64,000 nt of DNA, taken from assembly GCA_026399015.1 (NCBI GenBank), contig JAPLRS010000016.1:1-64000 (forward strand), read 5' to 3'. A program made the position numbers and the translations under genes. This DNA is from Methylococcales bacterium. GTDB taxonomy: Bacteria; Pseudomonadota; Gammaproteobacteria; Methylococcales; Methylomonadaceae. The notes beneath the pieces were generated by a model. It saw nothing but the letters and a program-made list of their open reading frames with translations. It did no database searches and had not been told where the DNA came from. Shown one piece after another: positions 27,998 to 37,607 of this stretch (position 1 is the first letter of the stretch; each line of letters opens with the position of its first letter).

Positions 27998-28923
27998 TAA
28001 ACTGCCCCTTCGGAAGATGAGCCAATCAAATCCATAAATAACTGCTCCAAGCGATTACTTTTATTTTTTAAACTTAGCACTCGAATATTTAACTGACTTA
28101 ACTCATTAAAAAGCGCATTTAAGCCTATTTCTTTAGGCACAATCACATTTAAAACCTTATCTGACACCAACTCGATTTTATAGCCAGGAATACTTGGAAT
28201 ATTTTGCAAAGACTCAGCCAAATCCAAAACAAAATGGTCCACATGTAATCTTGCCAATAAACTGCTCATATCAGAATGCTCAACGATATGACCTTGATCA
28301 ATAATGGCAATATTACGACACAAACTTTCAGCTTCTTCTAGATAATGCGTGGTCAAAATAATGGTAGTCCCACTGTCATTCAGGGCTTGCATCATTTTCC
28401 ACATTGAGCGTCTGATTTCGATATCAACACCGGCGGTTGGTTCATCCAATATTAATAACTTAGGTTCGTGTACCATTGCACGCGCAATCATAACCCGTCT
28501 TTTCATCCCACCTGATAAGCGCCGTGACACAGTGTCACGCTTATCCCACAAATCCATTTGTTTTAATACGACTTCAGTTCTTTCCAAAGCGCGTTTACGC
28601 GGAATACCATAGTAACCCGCTTGATTAAACACGATCGTTTTAACGGTATCAAATTGATTAAAGTTAATCTCTTGCGGCACTACTCCCAAACAACTTTTAG
28701 CCTTATCACGATCAAGTTGTAAATCATGACCAAAAATACTAACCGAACCACTTGTACTATTAACCAAAGAACTAATGATGCCTATCGCAGTCGATTTACC
28801 AGCGCCATTTGGGCCTAACAAAGCAAAAAAATCGCCTTGCTCAACGTCTAGGTTGATTCCTTTTAATGCTTCAAAACCATTATTATAAGTTTTTCGCAAA
28901 TTACGTATAGATAATGCATTCAT
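27997..28923 (-). CDS. yadG: ABC transporter ATP-binding protein (YadG-like)
   Basis: 308 residues, the same length as YadG. Walker A GPNGAGKST at 37-45, signature LSGGMKRR at 136-143, Walker B LLILDEP at 156-162 and an H-loop in TTHYLEEAE. The C-terminal ~80 residues are the accessory domain common to DrrA/NodI-like exporters. It is the first gene of a three-gene unit with permease and YkgJ, transcribed divergently from the Ppx/GppA gene. Confidence 0.92.
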   Translation of the reverse strand: MNALSIRNLRKTYNNGFEALKGINLDVEQGDFFALLGPNGAGKSTAIGIISSLVNSTSGSVSIFGHDLQLDRDKAKSCLGVVPQEINFNQFDTVKTIVFNQAGYYGIPRKRALERTEVVLKQMDLWDKRDTVSRRLSGGMKRRVMIARAMVHEPKLLILDEPTAGVDIEIRRSMWKMMQALNDSGTTIILTTHYLEEAESLCRNIAIIDQGHIVEHSDMSSLLARLHVDHFVLDLAESLQNIPSIPGYKIELVSDKVLNVIVPKEIGLNALFNELSQLNIRVLSLKNKSNRLEQLFMDLIGSSSEGAV

Positions 28924-28970
28924 ATTGAAACTAACACTTAACGGGAGCCAATAAATAAGTTAAATTAGAG

Positions 28971-29004
28971 GTGTCGCGCATAAGCAATACTTATCGTGCG
29001 CCAC
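28971..29004. promoter_or_regulatory. Quasi-palindrome in divergent promoter region
   Basis: GTGTCGCGC..ATAAG pairs imperfectly with CTTAT..GTGCGCCAC across a short loop. It lies between the divergent exporter and Ppx/GppA genes. It could be an operator or a leader hairpin for the phosphatase gene. No factor can be named. Confidence 0.35.
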
Positions 29005-29062
29005 TAAAACCAATGGATTTTAACAGATATTATTACGCTTAGTAGACAAAACTGGATAACAC

Positions 29063-30562
29063 GTGCCTAAAAACCCACCTGAAATGGTTGCTGCTGTAGA
29101 CCTTGGTTCAAACAGCTTTCACATGATTGTATGTAGTCTTAAAGATGGAACACCCCAAACAATCGATCGTTTAAGAGAAATGGTTAGACTCGCTTCCGGC
29201 CTTGATGAACATAAAACTTTAGATGAAAAAACTCAGCTCAGAGCCTTAGCTTGTCTGGAGCGTTTTGGCCAAAGAATTAAACACTTCCCTGCTGGGAGTG
29301 TACGTATTGTAGGGACCAACACTCTGCGTACAGCTACTAATTCCAAAGAATTTTTAATTAAAGCAGAGCAAGCTTTAAATCACCCTATCGATATTATTTC
29401 TGGTATCGAAGAAGCACGTTTAATCTATTTAGGCGTGGCCTACAGCCTAAGTAGCAATGCAAACTTACGCCTAGTGATGGATATAGGCGGTGGAAGTACT
29501 GAATATATTATAGGCACCGGCGACACTCCCCAAGAAAAAGAAAGCCTGCACATGGGTTGCGTGACGGTAAGCAATATTTTCTTTAAAGATGGACGCCTAT
29601 CTAAAAGTGCATTTAATCAAGCAACGCTTTATGCAGAACAAAAACTTGAGCCTTTTCAGAGAAAGTTTCATCAAAAAAACTGGGATGAAGCAATCGGAGC
29701 ATCGGGCAGTTTAAGATCAATTGCGAAAGTTTTAAAAGCCAAAAATTGGAGTAACAATGGCATTACTCGCCAAGGACTTGAAAAATTAGTTGCCCATCTT
29801 AACCAATGCAATCATATCAACGAACTTAACTTACCTGATTTAGATCTAGAACGCTTACCGGTATTTCCTGGCGGGGTTGCTATTGTCTATGCGACATTTA
29901 AAAGCCTAGGTATTGAGCAAATGACTGTTGCAGATGGAGCCTTAAGAGAAGGTCTTATTCTTGATTTATTAGGTAGAATTCAAGATGAGGATATGCGCTC
30001 TACCACAGTTAAATCGGTTGTTGAGCGTTATCATACTGATAAAAAACATGCTGCTAGAATTAAACATACCATTCATTATTTATTAGACCAATTAAAAGAA
30101 AATTGGCATTGGGCACTTAATGAAAGTTGTATTCAGTTTTTAAACTGGGCAGCAGACTTACATGAAATAGGCATCGATATTGCGCACAGTCAGTATCATA
30201 AGCACAGTGCTTATATTATTGAGAATGGTGATTTAGCGGGATTTTCAAATCAAGATCAACGTATATTATCTACATTGGTAAGATATCACCGAAGAAAACT
30301 AACCCCAGTTGCCTTTGTTGATTTACCCGCACCTTGGTCTGAGTTATCACCTTATCTGACTGTGATTTTAAGAATTGCAGTGTTATTACATCGTAATCGC
30401 TTGGAGCAAAACTTACCTGACTTTAAGCTCTGTCTATCAAGAACTAAAGTTTCGCTAGAATTTCCAGAGGCATTTTTAGAGCAATCTCCGCTGACACGAG
30501 CAGACTTAAAATTAGAGGCTGATTATTTAAAAATACTTGGTTTTAAATTAGAGTTTATTTAG
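29063..30562 (+). CDS. Ppx/GppA family exopolyphosphatase
   Basis: 499 residues starting at GTG 29063. The actin-like ATPase core shows VDLGSNSFH at 12-20, the catalytic region GIEEAR at 114-119 and D140-IGGGST. The second half has the HD-like helical domain (KHAARIKHT, ADLHEIGIDI, SQYHKHSAYI). Length fits bacterial Ppx/GppA proteins, which hydrolyse polyphosphate and/or pppGpp; the two activities cannot be separated by eye. It is 12 bases from the next gene and probably co-transcribed. Confidence 0.9.
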   Translation: MPKNPPEMVAAVDLGSNSFHMIVCSLKDGTPQTIDRLREMVRLASGLDEHKTLDEKTQLRALACLERFGQRIKHFPAGSVRIVGTNTLRTATNSKEFLIKAEQALNHPIDIISGIEEARLIYLGVAYSLSSNANLRLVMDIGGGSTEYIIGTGDTPQEKESLHMGCVTVSNIFFKDGRLSKSAFNQATLYAEQKLEPFQRKFHQKNWDEAIGASGSLRSIAKVLKAKNWSNNGITRQGLEKLVAHLNQCNHINELNLPDLDLERLPVFPGGVAIVYATFKSLGIEQMTVADGALREGLILDLLGRIQDEDMRSTTVKSVVERYHTDKKHAARIKHTIHYLLDQLKENWHWALNESCIQFLNWAADLHEIGIDIAHSQYHKHSAYIIENGDLAGFSNQDQRILSTLVRYHRRKLTPVAFVDLPAPWSELSPYLTVILRIAVLLHRNRLEQNLPDFKLCLSRTKVSLEFPEAFLEQSPLTRADLKLEADYLKILGFKLEFI

Positions 30563-30574
30563 AGCAGTACTAGA

Positions 30575-31843
30575 ATGAAAAGCTTACTAAGGATTGTTTT
30601 ATATACGCTGAGCGCCTTAGTTCTGTGCTGTTTAATAGTAGTTTTTTTTGGTGTCAGTAATGAACCCGATATAGTTGTCGGATGGACTCTAAATACCAAC
30701 GATATAACTAGAGCTAAAAAACTTTTACATGAAGGTGCCAAAACAAAACCTGATGAAGTTGGCACCATTGAACTCAGTCAAGCAGATTTAAATCTAGCCG
30801 CAAATTACTTATTAAATCGTTATACCCAAAGTGCTGTAAAAATTGAACTAAAAAATAAAGCCATCCGCTTTACAGTAACGATTTCTTTACCTAATAAAAG
30901 CTTATTTGGGCAACAATATATCAATATCAGCTTTAAATTAGGTAACGATAATCCTACTGAGCGCCCTAAACTCACCAAATTTAAAGCGGGGGCCCTATTA
31001 CTCCCTGCAAAACTTGCAGCGCTAGTCATTGATACCATTATTCAAAATACGCATTTGAATAATTACTTTATTTTAGCGACTCGCCCCTTAAAGTCTGTTG
31101 ATATCAATGAGCAAAGAGTTATTATTTCTTATTATTCTAGCCATGAAACTAGAATGCATGCTGGAAATATGCTGACCCACAGCACAGAAGCCCCCAACTT
31201 AAGTCTTTATCAACAAAAAATAAACGAAATTATTGATCAACACGATCCCGCGTGGCGGCTTTCTCTTGCTGACTTATTAAAAGCCACCTTTAAACTTGCT
31301 TTAGAAAGGTCTTCAGTTGAAACGGCTATTAATGAAAACAAATTAGCAATTATGGCGGTTAATAATTATGTTAACCATAAAGAGGTAAAAGCCTTTTTAA
31401 CTCCTTCAAACACAAAATCTGTTCACAAACAGTATTACCCAACATTTTTATATAAACGAACTGATTTAGCGCAACACTTTATGGGCTCAGCAGCTATTAC
31501 GGCCTCATTAAATGGGGAAGTGGCAAAAGTAATGGGCGAAGAAAAAGAATTAAGCGACGCCCAAGGGGGCTCTGGTTTTAGCTTTATTGATTTAACGGCC
31601 GACAAAGCCGGTACTAAGTTTGGTGAAATGGCGATATCTTCACCTGAAAATGCTCGCAAGACTCAAAAGATAATGGCAGACATCAAAGACTATAGCGAAT
31701 TTATGCCTGACCCAAGAGATCTACCTGAACACATGGATGAGGCACAATTTAAATCAAAATATCAATCTTTGGAAAGTCCCGTTTATAAAGAATTATCAAA
31801 AGAAATTGATCAACGCTTTACAAAAATTCCGCTCTATCAATAA
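30575..31843 (+). CDS. Membrane-anchored protein of unknown function
   Basis: 422 residues with one N-terminal transmembrane segment (about 5-27) and a long, probably periplasmic, domain. An early section (about 60-190) has the alternating polar/hydrophobic pattern of lipid- or ligand-binding beta domains; the rest is mixed. No motif or family recognised. It follows the Ppx/GppA gene by 12 bases and converges on the pilus locus (20-base gap). Confidence 0.7.
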   Translation: MKSLLRIVLYTLSALVLCCLIVVFFGVSNEPDIVVGWTLNTNDITRAKKLLHEGAKTKPDEVGTIELSQADLNLAANYLLNRYTQSAVKIELKNKAIRFTVTISLPNKSLFGQQYINISFKLGNDNPTERPKLTKFKAGALLLPAKLAALVIDTIIQNTHLNNYFILATRPLKSVDINEQRVIISYYSSHETRMHAGNMLTHSTEAPNLSLYQQKINEIIDQHDPAWRLSLADLLKATFKLALERSSVETAINENKLAIMAVNNYVNHKEVKAFLTPSNTKSVHKQYYPTFLYKRTDLAQHFMGSAAITASLNGEVAKVMGEEKELSDAQGGSGFSFIDLTADKAGTKFGEMAISSPENARKTQKIMADIKDYSEFMPDPRDLPEHMDEAQFKSKYQSLESPVYKELSKEIDQRFTKIPLYQ

Positions 31844-31863
31844 TTGCTAATCTTATACTGTGT

Positions 31864-32856
31864 TTATTGCACTAGTTTAGCGGGCTTATAAACCCCGTAA
31901 TTAGGACCACTGCCACCTAAATCTGATGTAGCACAACCATCCGTTAAATTGAATCTAACTGTTTTTTCATCACGATTTATATAAGTTATAACCGCACAAT
32001 TAAAGCCAGTCACTTTTTGAGTAGTACCCTTAGTTATTTTGTTTGCAGTGGGACATATAACTTTTTGATTCTTTTTAAGGCCAATGGCATTAAATAAATT
32101 ATCATCTAATTTTGGACTCTTAACAATTTTAACGACACCTTTAGTTACATCATCACTAATTTCCATCTGATGCTGTTTATCATCACCTTTTGAAATTCTA
32201 TACAGTTCGTTATCATCGTCTTCTTCTCTGTTATGCCCCCACCTTACTCCTGGACATGGATTTTCACCGTCATCTGCGTCAAACTTAACAGTGATATATG
32301 GATAAGAACGGTTGATACTTGGGTTAAATACACAGTCTTGAAAGACAAAAGGAACGGGAGCTACTCCTTCGTCAATTTTACCAGGCGAATAAATATAGGC
32401 GATTGATGAAGCTTGGTAAGAAAAAGCACCACTCCCCACCAAGCCACTTAAAAAGGACAAAATATTCGATTTTTTCGTAACAACCTGTAAACCTAACGAT
32501 CTAGAGTTACTAACGCTCTGAGTTGAATATATTTTTTTATCTGTAAAATCATAATATTGCCCAGTGACTACAATATCTGCATCCGTTAAATTTGCACCAT
32601 TAACAACATTTGCCTTAGCGGCATTTTTAGCGGCAGTGATTGCTTTTGTAAGATTAGGAGTACCCACTTGTGCTGGGTCAAAATAATTATTTGCTCCTCG
32701 CAAGGCCGCGGCATCTGCTGCATTTTGCAACTCTTGTTTAACAACATTGTAATTTGCAATATCAATAACAAAAGCACTTATTTGTAGCAATATAGGTAAG
32801 CAAATTGCAGCAAGTAAAGCAATGGCACCTTTTTGTTTAAAAGTTATATCGTACAT
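31864..32856 (-). CDS. tadG: TadG-like pilus assembly protein
   Basis: 330 residues. The N-terminus (KQKGAIALLAAICLPILLQI...) followed by the NAADAAALRGANNYFD segment is the TadG/Tad N-terminal module, a pseudopilin-like hydrophobic anchor. The remaining ~250 residues are an extracytoplasmic domain with an acidic patch near residue 200. It is the last gene of the Tad operon, 9 bases after TadE. Confidence 0.85.
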   Translation of the reverse strand: MYDITFKQKGAIALLAAICLPILLQISAFVIDIANYNVVKQELQNAADAAALRGANNYFDPAQVGTPNLTKAITAAKNAAKANVVNGANLTDADIVVTGQYYDFTDKKIYSTQSVSNSRSLGLQVVTKKSNILSFLSGLVGSGAFSYQASSIAYIYSPGKIDEGVAPVPFVFQDCVFNPSINRSYPYITVKFDADDGENPCPGVRWGHNREEDDDNELYRISKGDDKQHQMEISDDVTKGVVKIVKSPKLDDNLFNAIGLKKNQKVICPTANKITKGTTQKVTGFNCAVITYINRDEKTVRFNLTDGCATSDLGGSGPNYGVYKPAKLVQ

Positions 32857-32865
32857 AATGTAGTC

Positions 32866-33324
32866 TCATTCATTATACATAGTCACTACTGCTGTCATAT
32901 TTAACACATTGCTTAATGGCGTGCCACTCACTAAAGAACTGAGATTACCGATAAACAAGCCAGTGTAGGTATAACTAACCTGTATGGTGACTGGTGAATC
33001 TTGAGTAATAGCATTAGTATTTAAAAACGTAGTACTGCAAGCCTGGGAACTGGGTAAATTACTTAAGGAAATTAAATTTTGCGTGCAATACAAAGTTACC
33101 TTATCAATCCCTGCTTGTTTTGCAGTAGCTAAGGTTTTTGTATTTGAAGCGATAATAGCCGATCTAGCGCCATTACGCGCCGCATTAGTAATTACACCTT
33201 TATCATAAAGCGCAAACCCAAACTCTATAGGTACAAAAATAAGAAACACAAATAGCGGTAACACGATGGCAAATTCAACCATTGCTGCGCCAGTTTGTGT
33301 AACAAATTTTGTTGGCAATATCAT
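32866..33324 (-). CDS. tadE: TadE-like pseudopilin
   Basis: 152 residues. The TadE-like motif GAAMVEFAIVLPLFVFLIF at about 12-30 carries the conserved E/F after a glycine, as in prepilin-peptidase-processed pseudopilins. NAARNGARSAI follows, as in the family. A minor pseudopilin of the Flp pilus machine. Confidence 0.87.
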   Translation of the reverse strand: MILPTKFVTQTGAAMVEFAIVLPLFVFLIFVPIEFGFALYDKGVITNAARNGARSAIIASNTKTLATAKQAGIDKVTLYCTQNLISLSNLPSSQACSTTFLNTNAITQDSPVTIQVSYTYTGLFIGNLSSLVSGTPLSNVLNMTAVVTMYNE

Positions 33325-33355
33325 AAGCTGTTGAATGTTATTTAATGTCTATAAA

Positions 33356-34246
33356 TTAATGTGTACTAAGTGCTCGTAAGCTTTTTAAATTTTCATTGGC
33401 TTTAAGAAAATAAACTGGCGATTGATTAATAGCCATTTGTAAATATTTTTCAGCGTATTCGTATTTCTTATTTAACAAGCACAGATACCCAATATTGTTA
33501 TAAGACTCATAATTAGGCATGATGCGATTAAATAAAGTGAGCGCTCTGTCATAATGTCCTTCCGAGACCTCAATTAACGCCAGATTATTAATTGCCCTTT
33601 GAAAGCCATTATCTAGCTTTAAAGCCTCTTCCAAATATTGCCTAGCAGCTATTTTGTCACCCGCAAGATAAAATGAATACCCGATATTATTCATGAGTAA
33701 TGGACTAGATGACTCCTGATTTAAGGCCAACTCATAATGTTTGATAGCTTCTGGGTAACGCTTTTCAATATCAGAAATTACACCCAGAGCATTTTCTACA
33801 CGCCAGGTACATCTATTTGATAAAACAGCCTTTTCAAGCAAATGTTTAGCTTTAAGCCGCTGACCCAAATCAACAAAATAAAGCCCTAAATATTCATTGG
33901 CTATTGGATTTTTGTCATCCAACTTAAGAATATCGCTATAGACTCTAACTGCCAAAACTATATTTTTATTTTGCTCATGTATTGCTGCAATTTTTTCAAG
34001 GGTATTTATATTTTTATGGTTAAACTGAAGAGCTTTAATAAAATAAAACAAGGCATTATCAGTTCTACCTTCATCTAATTCCTGTTGACCTTTTAGCAAA
34101 GCTTGTTTCTCTGTATTAATGTCAGGATCTAACAAATTAAACAAACTAGCCGAATTTTTATCCGAATTAGTCTCTTTAGAAATATTAATTGACTGGCAAG
34201 CAGACAGCAAAAAAGCATAAGTTAATAAAAGAAATAATTTTTTCAT
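33356..34246 (-). CDS. tadD: TadD-like TPR lipoprotein
   Basis: 296 residues with a lipobox LLSAC near residue 17, so an exported lipoprotein, followed by about six tetratricopeptide repeats (residues 45-290). TadD proteins are needed for pilus assembly and may help secretin placement. Six bases separate it from tadC. Confidence 0.85.
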   Translation of the reverse strand: MKKLFLLLTYAFLLSACQSINISKETNSDKNSASLFNLLDPDINTEKQALLKGQQELDEGRTDNALFYFIKALQFNHKNINTLEKIAAIHEQNKNIVLAVRVYSDILKLDDKNPIANEYLGLYFVDLGQRLKAKHLLEKAVLSNRCTWRVENALGVISDIEKRYPEAIKHYELALNQESSSPLLMNNIGYSFYLAGDKIAARQYLEEALKLDNGFQRAINNLALIEVSEGHYDRALTLFNRIMPNYESYNNIGYLCLLNKKYEYAEKYLQMAINQSPVYFLKANENLKSLRALSTH

Positions 34247-34252
34247 CGATTA

Positions 34253-35188
34253 TCAACCCATATTTTTCATAACAGAAATAATTGCTGGACCTAAAATCAC
34301 AATAAATATCCCCGGGAAAAAACACAACGCTAAAGGCAACATCATTTTAACGGCTAATTTAGCAGCCTGTTCTTCAGCAAATTGCAAATGCTTATCGCGC
34401 ATATCTTCTGAATAAATTCTTAAAGTTTCAGAAATACTTGTACCAAAGCGAATACTTTGGGTAACCGCACTAGAAAAACCTTTAATATCTTCTACACCGG
34501 TTCTTTCTAACAAATGTTTAAAGGCTTTTTCAATATCAAGTCCTGTTCTTAATTCTGCAATAACGATGCCTAATTCATACGCCATAATCTCATTATTAAC
34601 TTCCGCATCAACAACAATTCGCTGTAAACCCGCTTCAAAACTAAGACCGGCTTCACTACACACAACCAATTGATCAATAATATCCGGAAAACCCATTCGA
34701 ATAGCTTTCTGTCTTTTGGCAATTTTACTGTCTAAATAAAAACTTGGAAAAATATAACCCAAACTTAAGGAGACTACCATAAACATAAGTATATTATCTT
34801 TTACCACTGATAAAACAGAACTCGCTAACAAAACTAAAAAAACAAACAAAAATATTAATACAATTTTAAAACCATAAAATATGGGTAAACTAATTTTGCT
34901 GTTGTACCCTGCATTTATTAAGCGTTTTAAATCCACAGACAGATTTTCTTGATCTGGGTTACGTAAAAATAAACTATTACCTAAATCAGTGGAAATTTTA
35001 ACGAGAAAATTTTTCTTATTTTTTTTATTTAGTTGATAAACCTTATTTTTAATGGCTCTAGAATCATTATTCGTTAAATTTAGAATATAGATGACTAAAA
35101 GTAAAACTACAGTAAAAATTAAAACTAATACCAACCACTTTAGATTTAAATTAGCCAAATTTAAAGATGATAAAAAACTTAAATCCAT
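34253..35188 (-). CDS. tadC: TadC inner-membrane platform protein
   Basis: 311 residues with an N-terminal membrane segment, two central membrane segments and a C-terminal one. The cytoplasmic T2SSF-type domain contains PDIIDQLVVCSEAGLSFEAGL and later FGTSISETL...RAKQAE-like sequence (here EEQAAKLAVKMM). It forms the membrane platform together with TadB. Confidence 0.9.
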   Translation of the reverse strand: MDLSFLSSLNLANLNLKWLVLVLIFTVVLLLVIYILNLTNNDSRAIKNKVYQLNKKNKKNFLVKISTDLGNSLFLRNPDQENLSVDLKRLINAGYNSKISLPIFYGFKIVLIFLFVFLVLLASSVLSVVKDNILMFMVVSLSLGYIFPSFYLDSKIAKRQKAIRMGFPDIIDQLVVCSEAGLSFEAGLQRIVVDAEVNNEIMAYELGIVIAELRTGLDIEKAFKHLLERTGVEDIKGFSSAVTQSIRFGTSISETLRIYSEDMRDKHLQFAEEQAAKLAVKMMLPLALCFFPGIFIVILGPAIISVMKNMG

Positions 35189-35196
35189 TCTGAGAC

Positions 35197-36165
35197 CTAT
35201 AGATCAAAATCAATTTGTTTTCGCACCCACAATACCCCTACAATTTGTAAAAATAAACCAAATTCTAATAATAAATGACCAAGTTCTGTATCAAATAATG
35301 GCTGTATAAATAAAGGGGAGCTGATTGAAATGGCTACAAATATGATGACAGGTAATAAGGCCAACACAATGGCGGACATTCGTGCCTCAGCCGTTAAAGT
35401 CATTAATTTTCTTTGAAACTTAACTTTTTTACGCATCACAGTAGTGATTTTATTTAATAATTCAGCCAAATTCCCCCCCGTTTCTCTCTGTATTAATACA
35501 GCACTCACCAAAGTCACTAAATTTTTACTAGGCACCCGAATGAGTAAATAATTAAATGCGGTTCTAATATCTTGACCATAATTAATTTCATCAAAAACAG
35601 TTCTAAATTCATAACCAATAGGATCTGACATTTCATTACCCACAAAATGTAATGCCTCATTAAAAGGAAAACCCGATCTTAAAGCCCTAATAATTGAATC
35701 AATGGCTTCGGGTAATTGATCTTCAAAAGCAACTAATCTTTTTTTTCTATCGGAATTTAATTTTAATAAAGGCAATACACTAAATAAAAAAAAAGCAGCC
35801 AGGCAAAACACTATATTAGAAAACACCAAGCCGACAATAGTTGCGCCAATGCTACCAAGGGCAATCATCAAAATGATGATTCTATAAGCGGGATAATATT
35901 TACCTGTTTGTTCAATTAAATCATCGATAGGTTTTACAATTGGCAGTGATTCTAACCACACTTCTGCGGGTGACAGATGCCTTAAGTATTTTTGTCTTAC
36001 TAAAGAATATTCTGGTTGATGAGTTAACTCACCTAATGATAATAAACGCGTTCTTATTTTTTTTGCGTCTTTTTCATTATTACCAATCACAGGGACTAAA
36101 ATTAATCTTAAGATTAAAAATCCAGCGACAGCCACCAACAATACAATAAATGAAATGCTATTCAT
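35197..36165 (-). CDS. tadB: TadB inner-membrane platform protein
   Basis: 322 residues. T2SSF domain with FEDQLPEAIDSIIRALRSGF and a second helical half containing RETGGNLAELL. Membrane segments at the N-terminus, about 95-130, and the C-terminus. Eight bases upstream of tadC in the usual tadA-tadB-tadC order. Confidence 0.9.
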   Translation of the reverse strand: MNSISFIVLLVAVAGFLILRLILVPVIGNNEKDAKKIRTRLLSLGELTHQPEYSLVRQKYLRHLSPAEVWLESLPIVKPIDDLIEQTGKYYPAYRIIILMIALGSIGATIVGLVFSNIVFCLAAFFLFSVLPLLKLNSDRKKRLVAFEDQLPEAIDSIIRALRSGFPFNEALHFVGNEMSDPIGYEFRTVFDEINYGQDIRTAFNYLLIRVPSKNLVTLVSAVLIQRETGGNLAELLNKITTVMRKKVKFQRKLMTLTAEARMSAIVLALLPVIIFVAISISSPLFIQPLFDTELGHLLLEFGLFLQIVGVLWVRKQIDFDL

Positions 36166-36171
36166 AGATGG

Positions 36172-37584
36172 CTATCCAGTTGTTTTACTTTCGCTATAAA
36201 GGTCGTAATTAACGATAATACCGCGCTTTTTCATGCGTTCGTTAAACCTTGGTACAATGCCTGTTGTAACAAAATTACCCACTACATTTCCAAATTCATC
36301 CACACCCTTTCTATCAAATTTAAATATTTCAGACATAGTAATAATGTCGCCTTCCATACCCGTCACTTCACAAACACTCACCACCCTTCGACTGCCATCT
36401 TCCATACGTTCTAATTGCATAACAACATTAATAGCAGAAGCAATTTGAGTACGGATGGTTTTAATTGGTAGATCAAATCCCGACATGGTGACCATACTTT
36501 CAACTCTGCCGATCGCATCTCGCGGAGTATTAGCGTGAATAGTCGCTAATGAACCATCATGTCCGGTATTCATTGCCTGTAACATGTCAAAGGCTTCTTG
36601 GCCTCGCACCTCGCCGATAATAACTCTATCAGGACGCATTCTGAGTGCATTACGCACTAAATCACGCTGAGTTACTTCACCATTACCTTCAATATTTGGA
36701 ATTCTTGTTTCCAATCTTACTAAGTTATCTAAATAAATTTGTAATTCAGCAGAGTCCTCGATGGTAACAACTCGCTCTGTTTCAGGTATGTTATTTGCCA
36801 AAGCATTTAACATAGTGGTTTTACCCGACCCCGTTCCGCCAGATACTAAGATGTTTAACCGCGCCTTTAGCATATAAGCAAAAATTTCGGCCATCTCAGG
36901 ACTGATGCTCCCAAACTTAACCATATCCTTCAATTCTTTCTTATTTTTAGAAAAACGTCGAATAGACATTGACGGGCCGTCTAAAGATAACGGCGGGATT
37001 ATAGCATTAACCCGTGAACCATCTAGTAAGCGTGCATCCGCATAAGGACAAGATTCATCAATTCTACGACCAACTTGCGCAACAATCCGATGAATAATTT
37101 TTAATAGATGCTCATCATCTCTAAAGGTCACAGGCGTTCTTTCTAAAATCCCAAACCGCTCTACAAAGATTTTTTTCGCACCATTAACTAAAATATCAGA
37201 GATAGTTTGATCGTATAACAAATGCTCTAAAGGCCCTAAACCCAGAATATCATTTAATAATTCACTAACGATAAGTTGTCGACTTTTGGGTGATATGGGT
37301 AAGCCATCTTCTTCAAGAATTCGCCGCGCAATCATACTAATTTGCTTTCTAGCTTCATCTTCTCCTAACTTAACAACTTGAGATAACTCAAGTAATTGCA
37401 TTAGTTTTTCGTAAACAACGTCTTTGTACAAAAGCTCTTGATCTGTTAATAATTCAAAATGTAAAGACTCATATTGTTTGACTGGCTCTTTAACTTCTAA
37501 CGGAGCAGTTTCGATAGCAGTTTCAGAGGGTTTTAAATCCGAACTTGATAAAGAGAATTTTTGAATTCTAGATTTTAAGGTCAA
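36172..37584 (-). CDS. tadA: TadA/CpaF secretion ATPase
   Basis: 470 residues. Walker A GGTGSGKTT at 249-257 (K255), Asp box and Walker B in RVIIGEVRGQEAFDMLQ, followed by HDGSLATIHANT, the His box. The N-terminal ~110 residues are helical, as in CpaF. This hexameric ATPase powers Flp pilus assembly. It sits between tadZ and tadB. Confidence 0.94.
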   Translation of the reverse strand: MTLKSRIQKFSLSSSDLKPSETAIETAPLEVKEPVKQYESLHFELLTDQELLYKDVVYEKLMQLLELSQVVKLGEDEARKQISMIARRILEEDGLPISPKSRQLIVSELLNDILGLGPLEHLLYDQTISDILVNGAKKIFVERFGILERTPVTFRDDEHLLKIIHRIVAQVGRRIDESCPYADARLLDGSRVNAIIPPLSLDGPSMSIRRFSKNKKELKDMVKFGSISPEMAEIFAYMLKARLNILVSGGTGSGKTTMLNALANNIPETERVVTIEDSAELQIYLDNLVRLETRIPNIEGNGEVTQRDLVRNALRMRPDRVIIGEVRGQEAFDMLQAMNTGHDGSLATIHANTPRDAIGRVESMVTMSGFDLPIKTIRTQIASAINVVMQLERMEDGSRRVVSVCEVTGMEGDIITMSEIFKFDRKGVDEFGNVVGNFVTTGIVPRFNERMKKRGIIVNYDLYSESKTTG

Positions 37585-37607
37585 GGCAGTAGTCCAAAAT
37601 AATCATA